A program made the translations under genes and the position numbers. Below the pieces are notes generated by a model that had not been told where the DNA came from, did not search any database, and saw nothing but the letters and a program-made list of their open reading frames with translations. Of a stretch of 28,522 nt of DNA, positions 8,915 to 17,244 are shown piece by piece. The DNA comes from Clostridiales bacterium. GTDB taxonomy: Bacteria > Bacillota > Clostridia > Lachnospirales > WQUN01. Position 1 is the stretch's first letter, and each line of letters opens with the position of its first letter. The stretch lies in NCBI GenBank assembly GCA_031273705.1, contig JAISRJ010000065.1, forward strand, positions 1 to 28,522, written 5' to 3'.

Positions 8915-8980
8915 AAAAAACGCCATCCTGATAATAGCGTGTCAAAAAATACATTCAGACACGATCTACTTCAGGCGGCG
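8915..8980 (-). terminator. Long intrinsic terminator after the 57-residue gene
   Basis: On the minus strand four stem blocks pair in order: CGCC/GGCG, CCTGA/TCAGG, AGTAG/CTATT (one G-U) and CGTGTC/GACACG. They are separated by small bulges, close a 14-base loop and are followed directly by TTTTTT. It starts about 20 bases past the small gene's stop and separates that unit from ftsE. Confidence 0.75.
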
Positions 8981-9001
8981 TGAAAAAACCGATGGATACT
9001 C

Positions 9002-9175
9002 TCATAAAAAGTATGACATCTCCGGCTCAACGGATAAGATGGTATCCATGCCGCAATTTCGCGCGGAGAAGTATACGCAATCTTTACAGTTGACCATGTG
9101 CATATCGCGATGCGCAAATTTAAGACCAGGGTTAAACGACTTGAACCGGACGCAAGCTTTATAGTTTTCAATCAT
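9002..9175 (-). CDS. 57-residue cysteine-rich small protein
   Basis: I do not recognise a named family. The frame begins MIENYKACVRFKSF and contains CKDCVYFSARNCGMD, so the cysteines fall at residues 8, 30, 33 and 41 (CxxC-x7-C), a pattern that could bind a metal or form disulfides. There is no signal peptide or membrane segment. The start is chosen because AAGGAGG sits eight bases before this ATG; an in-frame ATG at 9181 would be only two bases from it. The gene lies 54 bases after the BofC-like gene on the same strand and ends at a strong terminator, which suggests one transcript and perhaps a role in sporulation. The ribosome binding site, coding-like codons and terminator make it likely real. 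Confidence 0.7.
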   Translation of the reverse strand: MIENYKACVRFKSFNPGLKFAHRDMHMVNCKDCVYFSARNCGMDTILSVEPEMSYFL

Positions 9176-9229
9176 ATACATAACCTCCTTATCGCCATAG
9201 TATGCGCAGTTCTTTAAAATTTAAACTCT

Positions 9230-9811
9230 TTAACTTCCGTAGTCTTCTAAGATTTGTGAGAGAGAAATTTCGTCCTCAATTTTTATGCCGTCTATCAGAC
9301 GGCGCTGTTCGTCATAAGAAAGCGCGGTCAGCGGCATGGCTGTTATTTCTTTTAGACTGACTTCGCCGGATTTTGATCTAAAATACACGGCTACATAATC
9401 ATCCTTAACGCCCAATACATAGTGTTCGTTGGCCGCGGCCTGGATTGTTTTGCGCAAGACCACCTGATTTTCTGTAAATTCTATTATTTCCCAGCCGGTA
9501 AAATATCTGCGCAAGTCGCTCTCTGTTAAGTTCATTAAAAAGTACGGCGGTTCCTCTGTACTGCTTTCGATATGGTTGTCGCCTTTATAATGATATTCAT
9601 AAACTATTTTGGTTTTATCGTGAATTTTTATGGGTTCGGGCGTCGCTTCCCATTCATATTCGGGTTCCTCGACGACAATGCTTCTGGTCTGCTCCCGCTC
9701 AAAACCTTCGGGTTCAGGCAATCTTGCCTTAATTAGGCTGTGCCCGGCAATAAGCCCTACTCCGCATAGAGTTATTGCCGTACAAAAACTTATTATCAAA
9801 TATTTTTTCAT
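9230..9811 (-). CDS. BofC-like protein with BofC C-terminal domain
   Basis: The 193-residue product has one N-terminal membrane segment or uncleaved signal (residues 4-25), an acidic linker, and two small domains. The C-terminal part, with the pattern LKEITAMPLTAL, RRLIDGIKIEDE and ILEDYGS, matches the BofC C-terminal domain found in Clostridia. In Bacillus, BofC is a forespore-made intermembrane regulator that restrains SpoIVB and so the SigK checkpoint; the clostridial role is not settled. The start is set at the ATG preceded by AAGGA at eight bases. An upstream ATG would add 27 residues before the membrane segment. It is divergent from spoIIP across a spacer of about 160 bases and precedes the small Cys-rich gene. 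Confidence 0.75.
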   Translation of the reverse strand: MKKYLIISFCTAITLCGVGLIAGHSLIKARLPEPEGFEREQTRSIVVEEPEYEWEATPEPIKIHDKTKIVYEYHYKGDNHIESSTEEPPYFLMNLTESDLRRYFTGWEIIEFTENQVVLRKTIQAAANEHYVLGVKDDYVAVYFRSKSGEVSLKEITAMPLTALSYDEQRRLIDGIKIEDEISLSQILEDYGS

Positions 9812-9908
9812 ATTATCCATCCTTGTTAGCTTGAAAACCTTTGTAAAATCTTCCATCCTATATGGTTGCCATAGTTTGTAAAAACCATACATTCCGAATA
9901 GACGAATA

Positions 9909-9938
9909 GAATAGAACAGCCCTTAAAGCACATAAATT
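9909..9938 (+). promoter_or_regulatory. Possible SigE-type promoter of spoIIP
   Basis: GAATAGA (9909-9915) and CATAAATT (9931-9938) are 15 bases apart. The -10 matches six of eight positions of the SigE consensus CATACAAT. SigE control of spoIIP is established in Bacillus, but this match is weak. Confidence 0.3.
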
Positions 9939-9970
9939 TAATAAGTGGCAAAAGGGTATCGGGGGATATT

Positions 9971-10918
9971 ATGAAAAATAAACTTTATATCGTTTTTTTA
10001 GTGATAATTATTGGAGCATTGATATTCGCCAGTCAGCAGAAATATGATTTACAGTCTGATATTCCGGAGAGCGGTGAGATGCGGGGAATAGAGGAGGAAG
10101 AAACAAGTCCGCTTATCGCGCCGTTTTATCCGACTTTTAAAACTGTGTCGCAAGTAGTAACTTGGGAAGATAAACTAAAGTATCTGTACACTATTGATAA
10201 AACCGCGTATGTCGGATATAATCTGCTGGATATTGACGATTACGTAAAACAGGATTTGAGTACGGATCTTACTGGTCGCAACCCAAAAATTTTGATTTTT
10301 CATACACATTCTCAGGAGGATTTTATAGATTCGCGTGACAAAGTGGTGGACGACACCGTAGTTGGACTGGGGAATTTATTGGGAACTATACTTGTGAATA
10401 AATATCATGTGCCGGTATTGCACGATGTAGGTACATATGATCTTGTAAAAGGTAAGATTCAGCGAGACGGCAGTTACGAGCGCATGACCGAGAGTGTCAG
10501 CCGGATACTCGGCGATTATCCGTCGATAGAAATTACAATCGATCTGCACCGTGACGGAGTGCCGGAAAATGTACATCTGGTAAAGGATACTAACGGACTG
10601 CCCACCGCGCGAATGATGTTTTTTAACGGTGTGACATGTCTAAATAAAAACGGCAGACCGGAACTGATGCCCGAACTGCCTAATCCATACTTGCGCGATA
10701 ACCTGGCTTTGACTTTACAGCTGCAGCTTGCCTCAAACGAACTTTATCCGGGTCTTATGCGCCAGATTTATATAAAACCCTATCGATACAGCTTACATCT
10801 AACGCCAAAATCAATGCTGGTAGAGGTCGGCGCGAACACCAACACCGTCCAAGAGGCGAAAAACGCCATGGAACCCCTGGCGGAAATTCTAATGTCTGTT
10901 CTTAAGGCCACGGATTAA
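9971..10918 (+). CDS. spoIIP: Stage II sporulation protein P (catalytically intact)
   Basis: SpoIIP is a membrane-anchored peptidoglycan amidase and endopeptidase that, with SpoIID and SpoIIM, thins septal wall and drives engulfment. The 315 residues have one N-terminal membrane anchor (5-20) and a C-terminal amidase-like domain. By analogy with the Amidase_3 fold, the predicted zinc ligands are His111 and Glu116 in FHTHSQED and His193 in DLHRDGVP. The catalytic Glu is predicted to be Glu285 in LVEVGANTNT. All four are present. The ATG follows a G-rich site. The gene is divergent from the BofC-like gene and convergent with the MFS gene. A second, degenerate copy lies at 26992-27924. Confidence 0.92.
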   Translation: MKNKLYIVFLVIIIGALIFASQQKYDLQSDIPESGEMRGIEEEETSPLIAPFYPTFKTVSQVVTWEDKLKYLYTIDKTAYVGYNLLDIDDYVKQDLSTDLTGRNPKILIFHTHSQEDFIDSRDKVVDDTVVGLGNLLGTILVNKYHVPVLHDVGTYDLVKGKIQRDGSYERMTESVSRILGDYPSIEITIDLHRDGVPENVHLVKDTNGLPTARMMFFNGVTCLNKNGRPELMPELPNPYLRDNLALTLQLQLASNELYPGLMRQIYIKPYRYSLHLTPKSMLVEVGANTNTVQEAKNAMEPLAEILMSVLKATD

Positions 10919-10945
10919 ACCAATATAGTATTACTCGCGGGTATA

Positions 10946-12202
10946 TCATTGTCTAGGCATAAGCCTGGCTTCTTTTTTTGCGAAATAATAGAAGGTGACG
11001 AGAATCCCTGTAAAGAGCAAGAATATGTTAAGCGCAAACGGCAAAGTACGTGAAACGCTGGACAACAATCCACCTATGTAACCGAAGGGAACGCTGATTA
11101 GCATTACAATCATTTGAAGAATCGCGAGAATACGCGATCGTTCTTTGGGGTCAACGTTTATCGCGACTATAGATTCACGCAGAGTATACAGTATTGACGA
11201 GCCGAACGCCTCAAATAACATAGAAGCGAATAAAATTACTTGCCCTGTTAATCCGCCGGGCAGGTTAATTAGAATAATCATACCGATTGCGTAACTCGCG
11301 AATCCAATTGCTAAAGGATGCTTCAGTTTATTCTGATTCATTCGCGCCAATATTGTGAAAAAGAGTATGATCGACAGTATAGATTTGACCATAGGAAACA
11401 TCGGCAGCAGCGCGTCCGGTACATTAATGCGTTTACTCGCGATAATCTGCCAGAAAGTGCCGGTAATCATCATGACGATTTCGATCAATACCGAGATAAT
11501 AACAGAAAAGCGCATGTCCGGTGATCTGAATATTTGCCGGATTATCCCTCCGTATCCCGATAAGAGAGAGCGGATGCTTTGGTTTTGGGTTTCCTTCATT
11601 CGGACGACACCCGCCCGCGTTTCCCTTGAAAAAATATACAGCGCTATGACTTTCGCGGTCATCATTACAAACGCGTTTATGTACAGGATTCGCACAGCGG
11701 GGACTAAAGTCAGCCTTGCTACCAAAATGGAGGCTATCGGAGCGAACAGAGCGGATAGATTGCCGCAAATAACAATCCAGGAATATATCTTCGTTATCTG
11801 CTCTTTGTCGGCGTCTTCTATCATAAGACAGTCCCAAGACACGGTTGTCACTTTCATAACGCCGTTAAGGAGCGCCGCGGCCACAAAGAACCAAAAACCC
11901 TCGGCGAATGCCCAAATTAAACAGGGTATAGACCAGGCGATAAAATCAAACACGGCGGTTGACCACCTGCGCCCCAACTTATCTATCAGCGCGCCCGACA
12001 GAAAGGCGCACAGCATTTGTGAGAACATGTAAATAGACGCGGTAATTCCAATTTCTATATCGTTAAGCCCCAATGCCAGCATATAAACAGAAGCGTATGG
12101 AAGACATAAATTTATCGATAATCCCCACATGGGTTCGGTATATACGCAGGCACGGGGATTACCGCGCAGCTTTACTAAGGTTTTAAGTAATGAATGTTTC
12201 AA
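10946..12202 (-). CDS. Major facilitator superfamily transporter
   Basis: A 418-residue integral membrane protein with about twelve hydrophobic helices and the MFS loop motif GALIDKLGRRWS near residues 70-80. The opening segment LRGNPRACVYTEPMWGL, just before helix 1, is characteristic of a group of uncharacterised Bacillota MFS proteins. Substrate is unknown. The start is TTG; there is no strong Shine-Dalgarno, but the conserved N-terminus supports it over the internal ATG. It lies 117 bases behind the EF-G-like gene on the same strand, with a GC-rich inverted repeat in the gap, so cotranscription is uncertain. It converges on spoIIP with only 27 bases between stops and no obvious terminator. 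Confidence 0.88.
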   Translation of the reverse strand: MKHSLLKTLVKLRGNPRACVYTEPMWGLSINLCLPYASVYMLALGLNDIEIGITASIYMFSQMLCAFLSGALIDKLGRRWSTAVFDFIAWSIPCLIWAFAEGFWFFVAAALLNGVMKVTTVSWDCLMIEDADKEQITKIYSWIVICGNLSALFAPIASILVARLTLVPAVRILYINAFVMMTAKVIALYIFSRETRAGVVRMKETQNQSIRSLLSGYGGIIRQIFRSPDMRFSVIISVLIEIVMMITGTFWQIIASKRINVPDALLPMFPMVKSILSIILFFTILARMNQNKLKHPLAIGFASYAIGMIILINLPGGLTGQVILFASMLFEAFGSSILYTLRESIVAINVDPKERSRILAILQMIVMLISVPFGYIGGLLSSVSRTLPFALNIFLLFTGILVTFYYFAKKEARLMPRQ

Positions 12203-12227
12203 CTAATCTTTATATATGCGCGGGACA

Positions 12228-12272
12228 CCCCGCCTAACACGCCCGGGTATAGCCCACAGATGTCAGGCGGGG
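12228..12272 (-). other. GC-rich inverted repeat between EF-G-like and MFS genes
   Basis: CCCCGCCT and AGGCGGGG form an 8-bp all-perfect stem around a 29-base loop. There is no T run after it on the minus strand, so it is not a standard terminator. It could be an mRNA-processing or stabilising hairpin, or the leader of the MFS gene. Confidence 0.5.
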
Positions 12273-12319
12273 GACGAATGCGCATTCTCCTTTCGATGGA
12301 AATTGCTTACGCGGCTTTA

Positions 12320-14416
12320 CTAATTCTCTTTCAACGCTTCCAGTTCTTTCTTTCTGGTCTCTATAACTTTTTGCTGTACTTCGTGCGGAGCTTCCTCGTA
12401 ACGGTCGAACTCCATCGTAAAGTCGCCGCGGCCCTGCGTTATAGAACGCAGATCCGTCGGGTACTTAAACATTTCAGCCATCGGAGCTTCCGCGGAAATT
12501 TTTTGCTTTCCGTTTTCATCCTTGCCCATACCCAATATCCGGCCTCTGCGCTTGTTCATGTCGCCCATAATATCACCGGTGTAATCGTCGGGCACAGTAA
12601 TTTCTACCTTGGCGATAGGTTCTAATATAGCGGGCTTTGCTTTCATAAAGCCGTCCTTAAACGCTATAGTCGCGGCCAATTTAAAAGCCATTTCAGAGGA
12701 ATCCACAGGATGATATGACCCGTCAACGAGTTTGCACCTTATTCCAACTACAGGATAAGCCGCCAGCGGCCCCGCTTTTACACAATCCTGAATGCCCTTC
12801 TCAACGGCGGGGAAATATTGACGGGGCACGGCACCGCCAAAGATCTTTTCCTCAAATATATATTGCTTTGATAAGTCGTTGGAAGGTTCAAACTCCATAA
12901 CTACATCCCCAAATTGACCATGACCGCCGGATTGTTTTTTATGGCGGCCTCTAACGCTGACCTTTCCTTTAATCATTTCTCTATATGGAATGGTCGGGTT
13001 TATCAAGTCCACGTCAATCTTATATTTATTTTTCAGCTTGTTGACCAAAACATCCAACTGACTATCGCCTAAACCATACACGACAGATTGTTTAGTCTCG
13101 CTGTTAATCTCAAATCTAAGGGTTTTATCTTCCTCTAATAATTTTGAGAACGCCTGCGAAATTTTATCCTCGTCGCCCTTGCCCTTGGGGACTACAGCCA
13201 TAGACAGTAACGGATCCGGAAATACAATCGGGGCAATCGCGACAGGCCGCGACCTGTCACATAATGTATGCTGAGTGGCGGTGGATTGCAATTTGGACAG
13301 CGCGCCTATGTCGCCCGCCTGTAATTCGTCAACCTCTATTTGCTCTCTGCCGCGTAAAACATATATATGCGCCGCTTTTTCATTAGATTCGGTTTGTGGA
13401 TTATATAAAATACTATCGCGTCTTATAGCGCCCGCAAAAACGCGGAATAGGCTTAGCCGACCGACATAAGGATCGGCGATAGTCTTAAAAACAAAAGCGG
13501 CTAACGGTTCGGAGACGTCGGCCTTGAGTTCCGTCTCCTCATTATTTTTTAAATCCTGTACCTTTATGGACGGGCGCAAGGTAGAAGAGGGCGGCGCGTA
13601 TTCGATTATAGAGTTTAATAAAACGCGTACCCCAATTTGATTTACAGACGCTCCGCAGAATACGGGAGTTACAATATTATCTTTTATTCCGACTCTAATG
13701 CCCTCTTGAATCTCCTTAACGGTAAAATCCTCTTCCATAAAAAACTTTTCCATTAAATCATCGTTCGTCTCGGCGACGGCTTCGACAATCATTGAGTGCA
13801 TTTCGTCTGTTTCTTCTTCCATACCAGAGGGCAGTTCACAGGGTTCTGTCCGACCGTTTACAAATTTACGCCCTTCCTTTTTAACGGCGTTTATAAATCC
13901 GGCGAATTTACCGTTTTCTTTGAAGGGAATCTGCATAGGGGCAATACTCTTGCCAAACGAGCTTTTCAGCTCGGCTATGACCTTATCCAGATCGGCGTTT
14001 TCGTCGTCCATGCTATTTACAAATATAATCTTAGGGATTCCCAATTGGGTGGCGTATTCCCAAGCCTTCTCTGTGCCGACCTCTACACCGGACTTTGCCG
14101 ATACCACAATCAAAGCCAGATCGGCTACGGCAAGAGCCTGCTTGACTTCGCCCACAAAATCAAAATATCCGGGCGTATCTAAAAAATTAATTTTGTTATC
14201 TAACCACTCGATGGGGATAATAGAGGCGTTAACGGATACTTTGCGTCGAATTTCTTCCGCGTCATAATCGCTGACTGTGTTTCCATCTTCAACACGACCC
14301 TGGCGGCTGGTTATTTGCGCTATATTTAACGCGGCTTCTAACATGGTCGTCTTGCCGGAGCCGCTGTGCCCCAATACAGCCACGTTACGAATTGCGTCAG
14401 ATGAGTAAATCTTCAT
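12320..14416 (-). CDS. EF-G-like translational GTPase with altered G motifs
   Basis: The 698 residues carry the five-domain EF-G layout, including domain IV (SVRGRHKKQSGGHGQFGDV) and a C-terminal domain with DIMGDMNKRRGRILGM. It belongs to the EF-G-like paralogs rather than the main FusA. The P-loop is GHSGSGKT (16-23) instead of AHIDAGKT. G3 is DTPGYFDF (80-87), with Tyr84 replacing the catalytic His. G4 reads NSMD (134-137) where NKxD is usual. Tyr in G3 is known in EF-G2-type proteins; the loss of Lys in G4 may weaken guanine selectivity. TAGGAGG precedes the ATG. It is not in a ribosomal protein operon. Its role is unknown; paralogs have been linked to alternative translocation or ribosome recycling. 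Confidence 0.9.
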   Translation of the reverse strand: MKIYSSDAIRNVAVLGHSGSGKTTMLEAALNIAQITSRQGRVEDGNTVSDYDAEEIRRKVSVNASIIPIEWLDNKINFLDTPGYFDFVGEVKQALAVADLALIVVSAKSGVEVGTEKAWEYATQLGIPKIIFVNSMDDENADLDKVIAELKSSFGKSIAPMQIPFKENGKFAGFINAVKKEGRKFVNGRTEPCELPSGMEEETDEMHSMIVEAVAETNDDLMEKFFMEEDFTVKEIQEGIRVGIKDNIVTPVFCGASVNQIGVRVLLNSIIEYAPPSSTLRPSIKVQDLKNNEETELKADVSEPLAAFVFKTIADPYVGRLSLFRVFAGAIRRDSILYNPQTESNEKAAHIYVLRGREQIEVDELQAGDIGALSKLQSTATQHTLCDRSRPVAIAPIVFPDPLLSMAVVPKGKGDEDKISQAFSKLLEEDKTLRFEINSETKQSVVYGLGDSQLDVLVNKLKNKYKIDVDLINPTIPYREMIKGKVSVRGRHKKQSGGHGQFGDVVMEFEPSNDLSKQYIFEEKIFGGAVPRQYFPAVEKGIQDCVKAGPLAAYPVVGIRCKLVDGSYHPVDSSEMAFKLAATIAFKDGFMKAKPAILEPIAKVEITVPDDYTGDIMGDMNKRRGRILGMGKDENGKQKISAEAPMAEMFKYPTDLRSITQGRGDFTMEFDRYEEAPHEVQQKVIETRKKELEALKEN

Positions 14417-14445
14417 TATAACCTCCTATGCGATAAGTTATTGAT

Positions 14446-14474
14446 ATTTTAGCATGTTTACCCTAAAGCCGCAA
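14446..14474 (-). promoter_or_regulatory. Promoter of the EF-G-like gene
   Basis: On the minus strand TTGCGG (14469-14474) and TAAAAT (14446-14451) are 17 bases apart, with TG one base before the -10. It lies about 30 bases upstream of the start codon. Confidence 0.5.
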
Positions 14475-14644
14475 TGAGAAAGTTATTTTGGCCGACATTG
14501 AATCACGCGTGTTTACGGCCTATTGTCTGTATTGCTCTATTCTAAAATAAAAAATGTAAAATTATTCGCATTATTCTAAAATCTAGTAACTAATAGTCGG
14601 ATACCTTGTCGTGTGTCACTAAAATCAGAATTGTTTACCCAAGA

Positions 14645-14679
14645 ATAGTGTACATTTTTTTAAATAAAGAGTACACTAT
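14645..14679. promoter_or_regulatory. 9-bp inverted repeat, candidate operator of the sugar operon
   Basis: ATAGTGTAC and GTACACTAT form a perfect 9-bp inverted repeat with a 17-base AT-rich spacer. The centre-to-centre distance of about 26 bases places both half-sites on nearly the same DNA face. It ends about 30 bases upstream of the -10 at 14709, where an activator or repressor would bind. The rest of 14417-14640 shows nothing I can identify. Confidence 0.45.
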
Positions 14680-14705
14680 ATTCAATAGCCTATAAAAAGA
14701 GATTA

Positions 14706-14714
14706 TGCTATAAT
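14706..14714 (+). promoter_or_regulatory. Extended -10 promoter of the sugar transporter operon
   Basis: TGCTATAAT is a perfect extended -10. The hexamer at the -35 position (TAGCCT) is poor, so this promoter probably needs an activator, consistent with the inverted repeat just upstream and the regulator encoded at the end of the operon. Confidence 0.6.
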
Positions 14715-14766
14715 TTTGATGGTCAAATTAAAAAGGCTTTGGGAAAATGTTCAACATACCCTAATA

Positions 14767-14814
14767 TTACTGCTCAGCTATTAACCACCCCGGTGCTTGA
14801 ATACTGGGCAGTAA
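14767..14814 (+). other. Leader hairpin before the binding-protein gene
   Basis: TTACTGC-T-CAG pairs with CTG-G-GCAGTAA (ten Watson-Crick pairs and one wobble). The flanking TAATA can extend the stem with TATTA at 14822-14826, close to the GAGGAGG ribosome binding site. The structure lies in the roughly 120-base leader and could mask or insulate translation initiation. It matches no riboswitch class I know. Confidence 0.5.
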
Positions 14815-14843
14815 CACCATAATATTATGAGGAGGTTTTTTGT

Positions 14844-16214
14844 ATGAAATCACAAAGGCTGATAGCAATGGCCATTACGGCTGTGACAGCCCTTAGCATG
14901 ACTGCCGGCTGCGCCGGCGGCGCCGGTTCTACGTCCGGCGGTGGCACGGACACAAACACGGCGGATACAAACGCGGCGACCGAGGCGCCCGCTGTCGAAT
15001 CGTCCGAGTCAAAGGAAATCATATTTTGGAATATCGCCGTGGAAAGCCCGGATAAAGAAATTATCAGCTACGCGGTTGATCAATTTAACGCGAACACGAC
15101 AAGCGGTTATACAGTAACTCAAATTCCTACTCAAAACGATACTTACAAAGAGAAATTAGTTATAGCGATGAGTTCCGGCGAGTGTCCGGATATTTACACA
15201 AGTTGGTCCGGCGGACCGATGAACGAGTACATAGAAGCGGGTTTTGCGCAACCGATTGACGATTTGGTTAACGCCAGCGATATTAAGGATAAGTTGATGG
15301 AAGCGGCTTGGGCACAAGGACAATACAAAGGCAAACAGTATTCCGTACCGACTTACAACATTTCTATATCGGGCGTTTTCTATAATAAAGAAATGTTTGA
15401 CAAGTACGGCTTAAAGGTGCCTAATTCGGTTTCCGAGCTGGAAGCCATTTGCGATACCCTTGTGGAAAACGGTATAACGCCGTTTGCGCTGGCGAATGCC
15501 TCCAAATGGACAGGGTCGATGTATTTCATGAGCTTGGCGACCAGATTTGACGGGTTGGAGCCTTTTAACGCGGCTGCCGACGGATCGGGTTCTTTTGAGG
15601 ATGAAAGTTATGTATACGCGGGCGAAAAGATTCAAGAGTGGGTTGGTAAGAAGTATTTTCCGGATGGCGTAAACAGCTTGAGTGAGGACGACGGGCAAGC
15701 AAAACAGCTTATGTATCAGGAGAAAGCGGCAATGCTGCTTTGCGGTTCTTGGTATACCGGCACTTTCCAGACAGACAGCCCCGAATTTTATGAAAAAATC
15801 GGCTGGTTCTCCTTCCCGGCGGTGGATGGTTCAAGTTCGGATCCTTCTATACAAATAGGAACAATTGGGGATCAGTTTCTGCAATTTAACATTACGGGTG
15901 ATAAATTAGCGGCGGCTTTTGAAATGGCTACATATTATTCCTCGGACGACGCTATTAAATTGATGGTTGACAGTGGTAAAATTCCTCCGGTCAAAAATAT
16001 TGCGGATTTGGTAACGGATCCTGTAACCAAGGACATTTTGGATGCCTGCCTTAACGCTTCTTCCACTCAGCTATGGTATGACCAGTATTTACCTCCGGCG
16101 GTCGCGGAAGTTCACAAAGACACCAGCCAAGAACTATTTGGTCTTACAATGACTCCGCAGGAAGCTAACGCAAAACTACAAGAAGCAATGCAATCTTATC
16201 TGGCTGACAAATAA
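14844..16214 (+). CDS. Sugar ABC transporter substrate-binding lipoprotein (CUT1)
   Basis: The 456-residue protein is a family 1 extracellular solute-binding protein. It has a lipoprotein signal ending in the lipobox LSMTAGC with Cys23 as the lipidation site. A Gly/Ser/Thr-rich linker follows (to about residue 50), then the binding domain beginning ESKEIIFWNIAVESPDKEI. The stretch QFNANTTSGYTVTQIPT and the Trp-rich, acidic surfaces are typical of oligosaccharide binders. GAGGAGG precedes the ATG. It is the first gene of an operon with two permeases and a two-component system. A stable hairpin follows the stop, which would favour higher levels of this mRNA segment. Substrate cannot be read from sequence; no glycosidase lies nearby. 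Confidence 0.93.
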   Translation: MKSQRLIAMAITAVTALSMTAGCAGGAGSTSGGGTDTNTADTNAATEAPAVESSESKEIIFWNIAVESPDKEIISYAVDQFNANTTSGYTVTQIPTQNDTYKEKLVIAMSSGECPDIYTSWSGGPMNEYIEAGFAQPIDDLVNASDIKDKLMEAAWAQGQYKGKQYSVPTYNISISGVFYNKEMFDKYGLKVPNSVSELEAICDTLVENGITPFALANASKWTGSMYFMSLATRFDGLEPFNAAADGSGSFEDESYVYAGEKIQEWVGKKYFPDGVNSLSEDDGQAKQLMYQEKAAMLLCGSWYTGTFQTDSPEFYEKIGWFSFPAVDGSSSDPSIQIGTIGDQFLQFNITGDKLAAAFEMATYYSSDDAIKLMVDSGKIPPVKNIADLVTDPVTKDILDACLNASSTQLWYDQYLPPAVAEVHKDTSQELFGLTMTPQEANAKLQEAMQSYLADK

Positions 16215-16230
16215 TAAAGTTTTATTCTGG

Positions 16231-16274
16231 GAGGGGTGGCAAAGCGCCGGGCGGTTAGGCGCGAATCACCCCTC
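16231..16274 (+). other. Intergenic hairpin between binding protein and permease
   Basis: GAGGGGTG pairs with CACCCCTC (8 bp). Inside it GCGCC pairs with GGCGC across a nine-base loop. It lies 16 bases after the binding-protein stop without a T run, so it is likely to protect the upstream mRNA end or cause partial termination. An in-frame GTG at 16236 lies inside the stem and is an unlikely start for the next gene. Confidence 0.65.
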
Positions 16275-16355
16275 TGCCGCAGGGCGTTACCCCGGCTCTT
16301 CGGGCGTATCTCCTGTGGGAAATCCGCAAGAATTTTAGAAAAGGAGGCGGGCATT

Positions 16356-17243
16356 TTGTCTTTGTACGATAAACGCAGGGCTGAGACTAGGCGGGCAGCC
16401 TCGATTTTTCTTGCCCCTGTTATTATATTGATGTTAATTTATATTGCCTATCCGATATATGATTCGTTCAATATCAGCTTTTTTAGGTGGAATGGTATAA
16501 CCGCGGGTCGTGCTTTTATCGGCATTCAGAACTGGTTGGATTTGATGCGTGATTCCAGCTTTTGGGCCTCTTTTAAAAATAATGTGGTCATTATGATATT
16601 GTCAATAGTTATTCAGATACCGATAGGGCTTGCCTTAGCTACCTTTCTGGATTTTGGCGGGAAAAAGCTGAATGTTTTTAAAGTAATTTGGTTCGTGCCA
16701 TTGCTTATGTCCTCTGTGGCGGTCGGTTTCTTGTTCCGCTACGCCTTGGCGACTAACGGCGGGTTAATCAGCACCATCTTTGGATGGTTTGGCGGAGGAA
16801 ATATTGATCTTCTCGGGGATCCTAACAGAGCGTTGCTGACGGTAATCATGGTTATTTGCTGGCAGTTTATTCCATTTTATATGGTGTATTTCATGGCGGC
16901 TTACACCAATATATCCTTTGATATATATGAAGCTTCGATAATCGACGGAGCTACAAGAGGGCAATATTTTTTGAATATAGCTTTGCCTCTGCTAACCCCG
17001 GCTATGAAAAGCGCGGCTATTCTCTCGATGGTTGGTTCTTTAAAATATTTTGACTTGATCTATGTAATGACCGGCGGCGGTCCGGGCACATCTACCGAAC
17101 TAATGGCCACTTATATGTATAAACAGTCGTTTAAGAATTTTAATATGGGTTATGGCTCTACTGTCGCTTGCGGGATGTTCATATTAATATCGCTGATGGC
17201 GCTTATTACGATGCGGTTGCTTAACAGCGGCAAGGAGGATTAG
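16356..17243 (+). CDS. Sugar ABC transporter permease (MalF-like)
   Basis: A 295-residue inner-membrane permease of the CUT1 family with six predicted helices, the first near residues 18-38. The cytoplasmic EAA loop reads IYEASIIDGATRGQYFLNIALPLLTP and contacts the ATPase. I place the start at a TTG that has AAAGGAGG eight bases upstream. Starting further upstream at GTG 16236 would add 40 charged, non-conserved residues lying across a hairpin. The last codons contain the ribosome binding site of the second permease, so the two are translationally linked. No ATPase is encoded in the operon; a shared MsmK/UgpC-type protein is the usual solution. Confidence 0.93.
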   Translation: MSLYDKRRAETRRAASIFLAPVIILMLIYIAYPIYDSFNISFFRWNGITAGRAFIGIQNWLDLMRDSSFWASFKNNVVIMILSIVIQIPIGLALATFLDFGGKKLNVFKVIWFVPLLMSSVAVGFLFRYALATNGGLISTIFGWFGGGNIDLLGDPNRALLTVIMVICWQFIPFYMVYFMAAYTNISFDIYEASIIDGATRGQYFLNIALPLLTPAMKSAAILSMVGSLKYFDLIYVMTGGGPGTSTELMATYMYKQSFKNFNMGYGSTVACGMFILISLMALITMRLLNSGKED

Positions 17244-17244
17244 T

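Noticed and set aside
8971..9171. A 66-residue minus-strand frame overlapping the 57-residue gene
   Set aside because: It is out of frame with the good ribosome binding site spacing, and its composition is not protein-like. The 57-residue frame explains the region better.
9886..9893. CATACATT on the plus strand as a SigE -10 for spoIIP
   Set aside because: It matches the -10 consensus well, but no -35-like sequence lies at the required 14-15 bases; the pair at 9909-9938 is a slightly better candidate.
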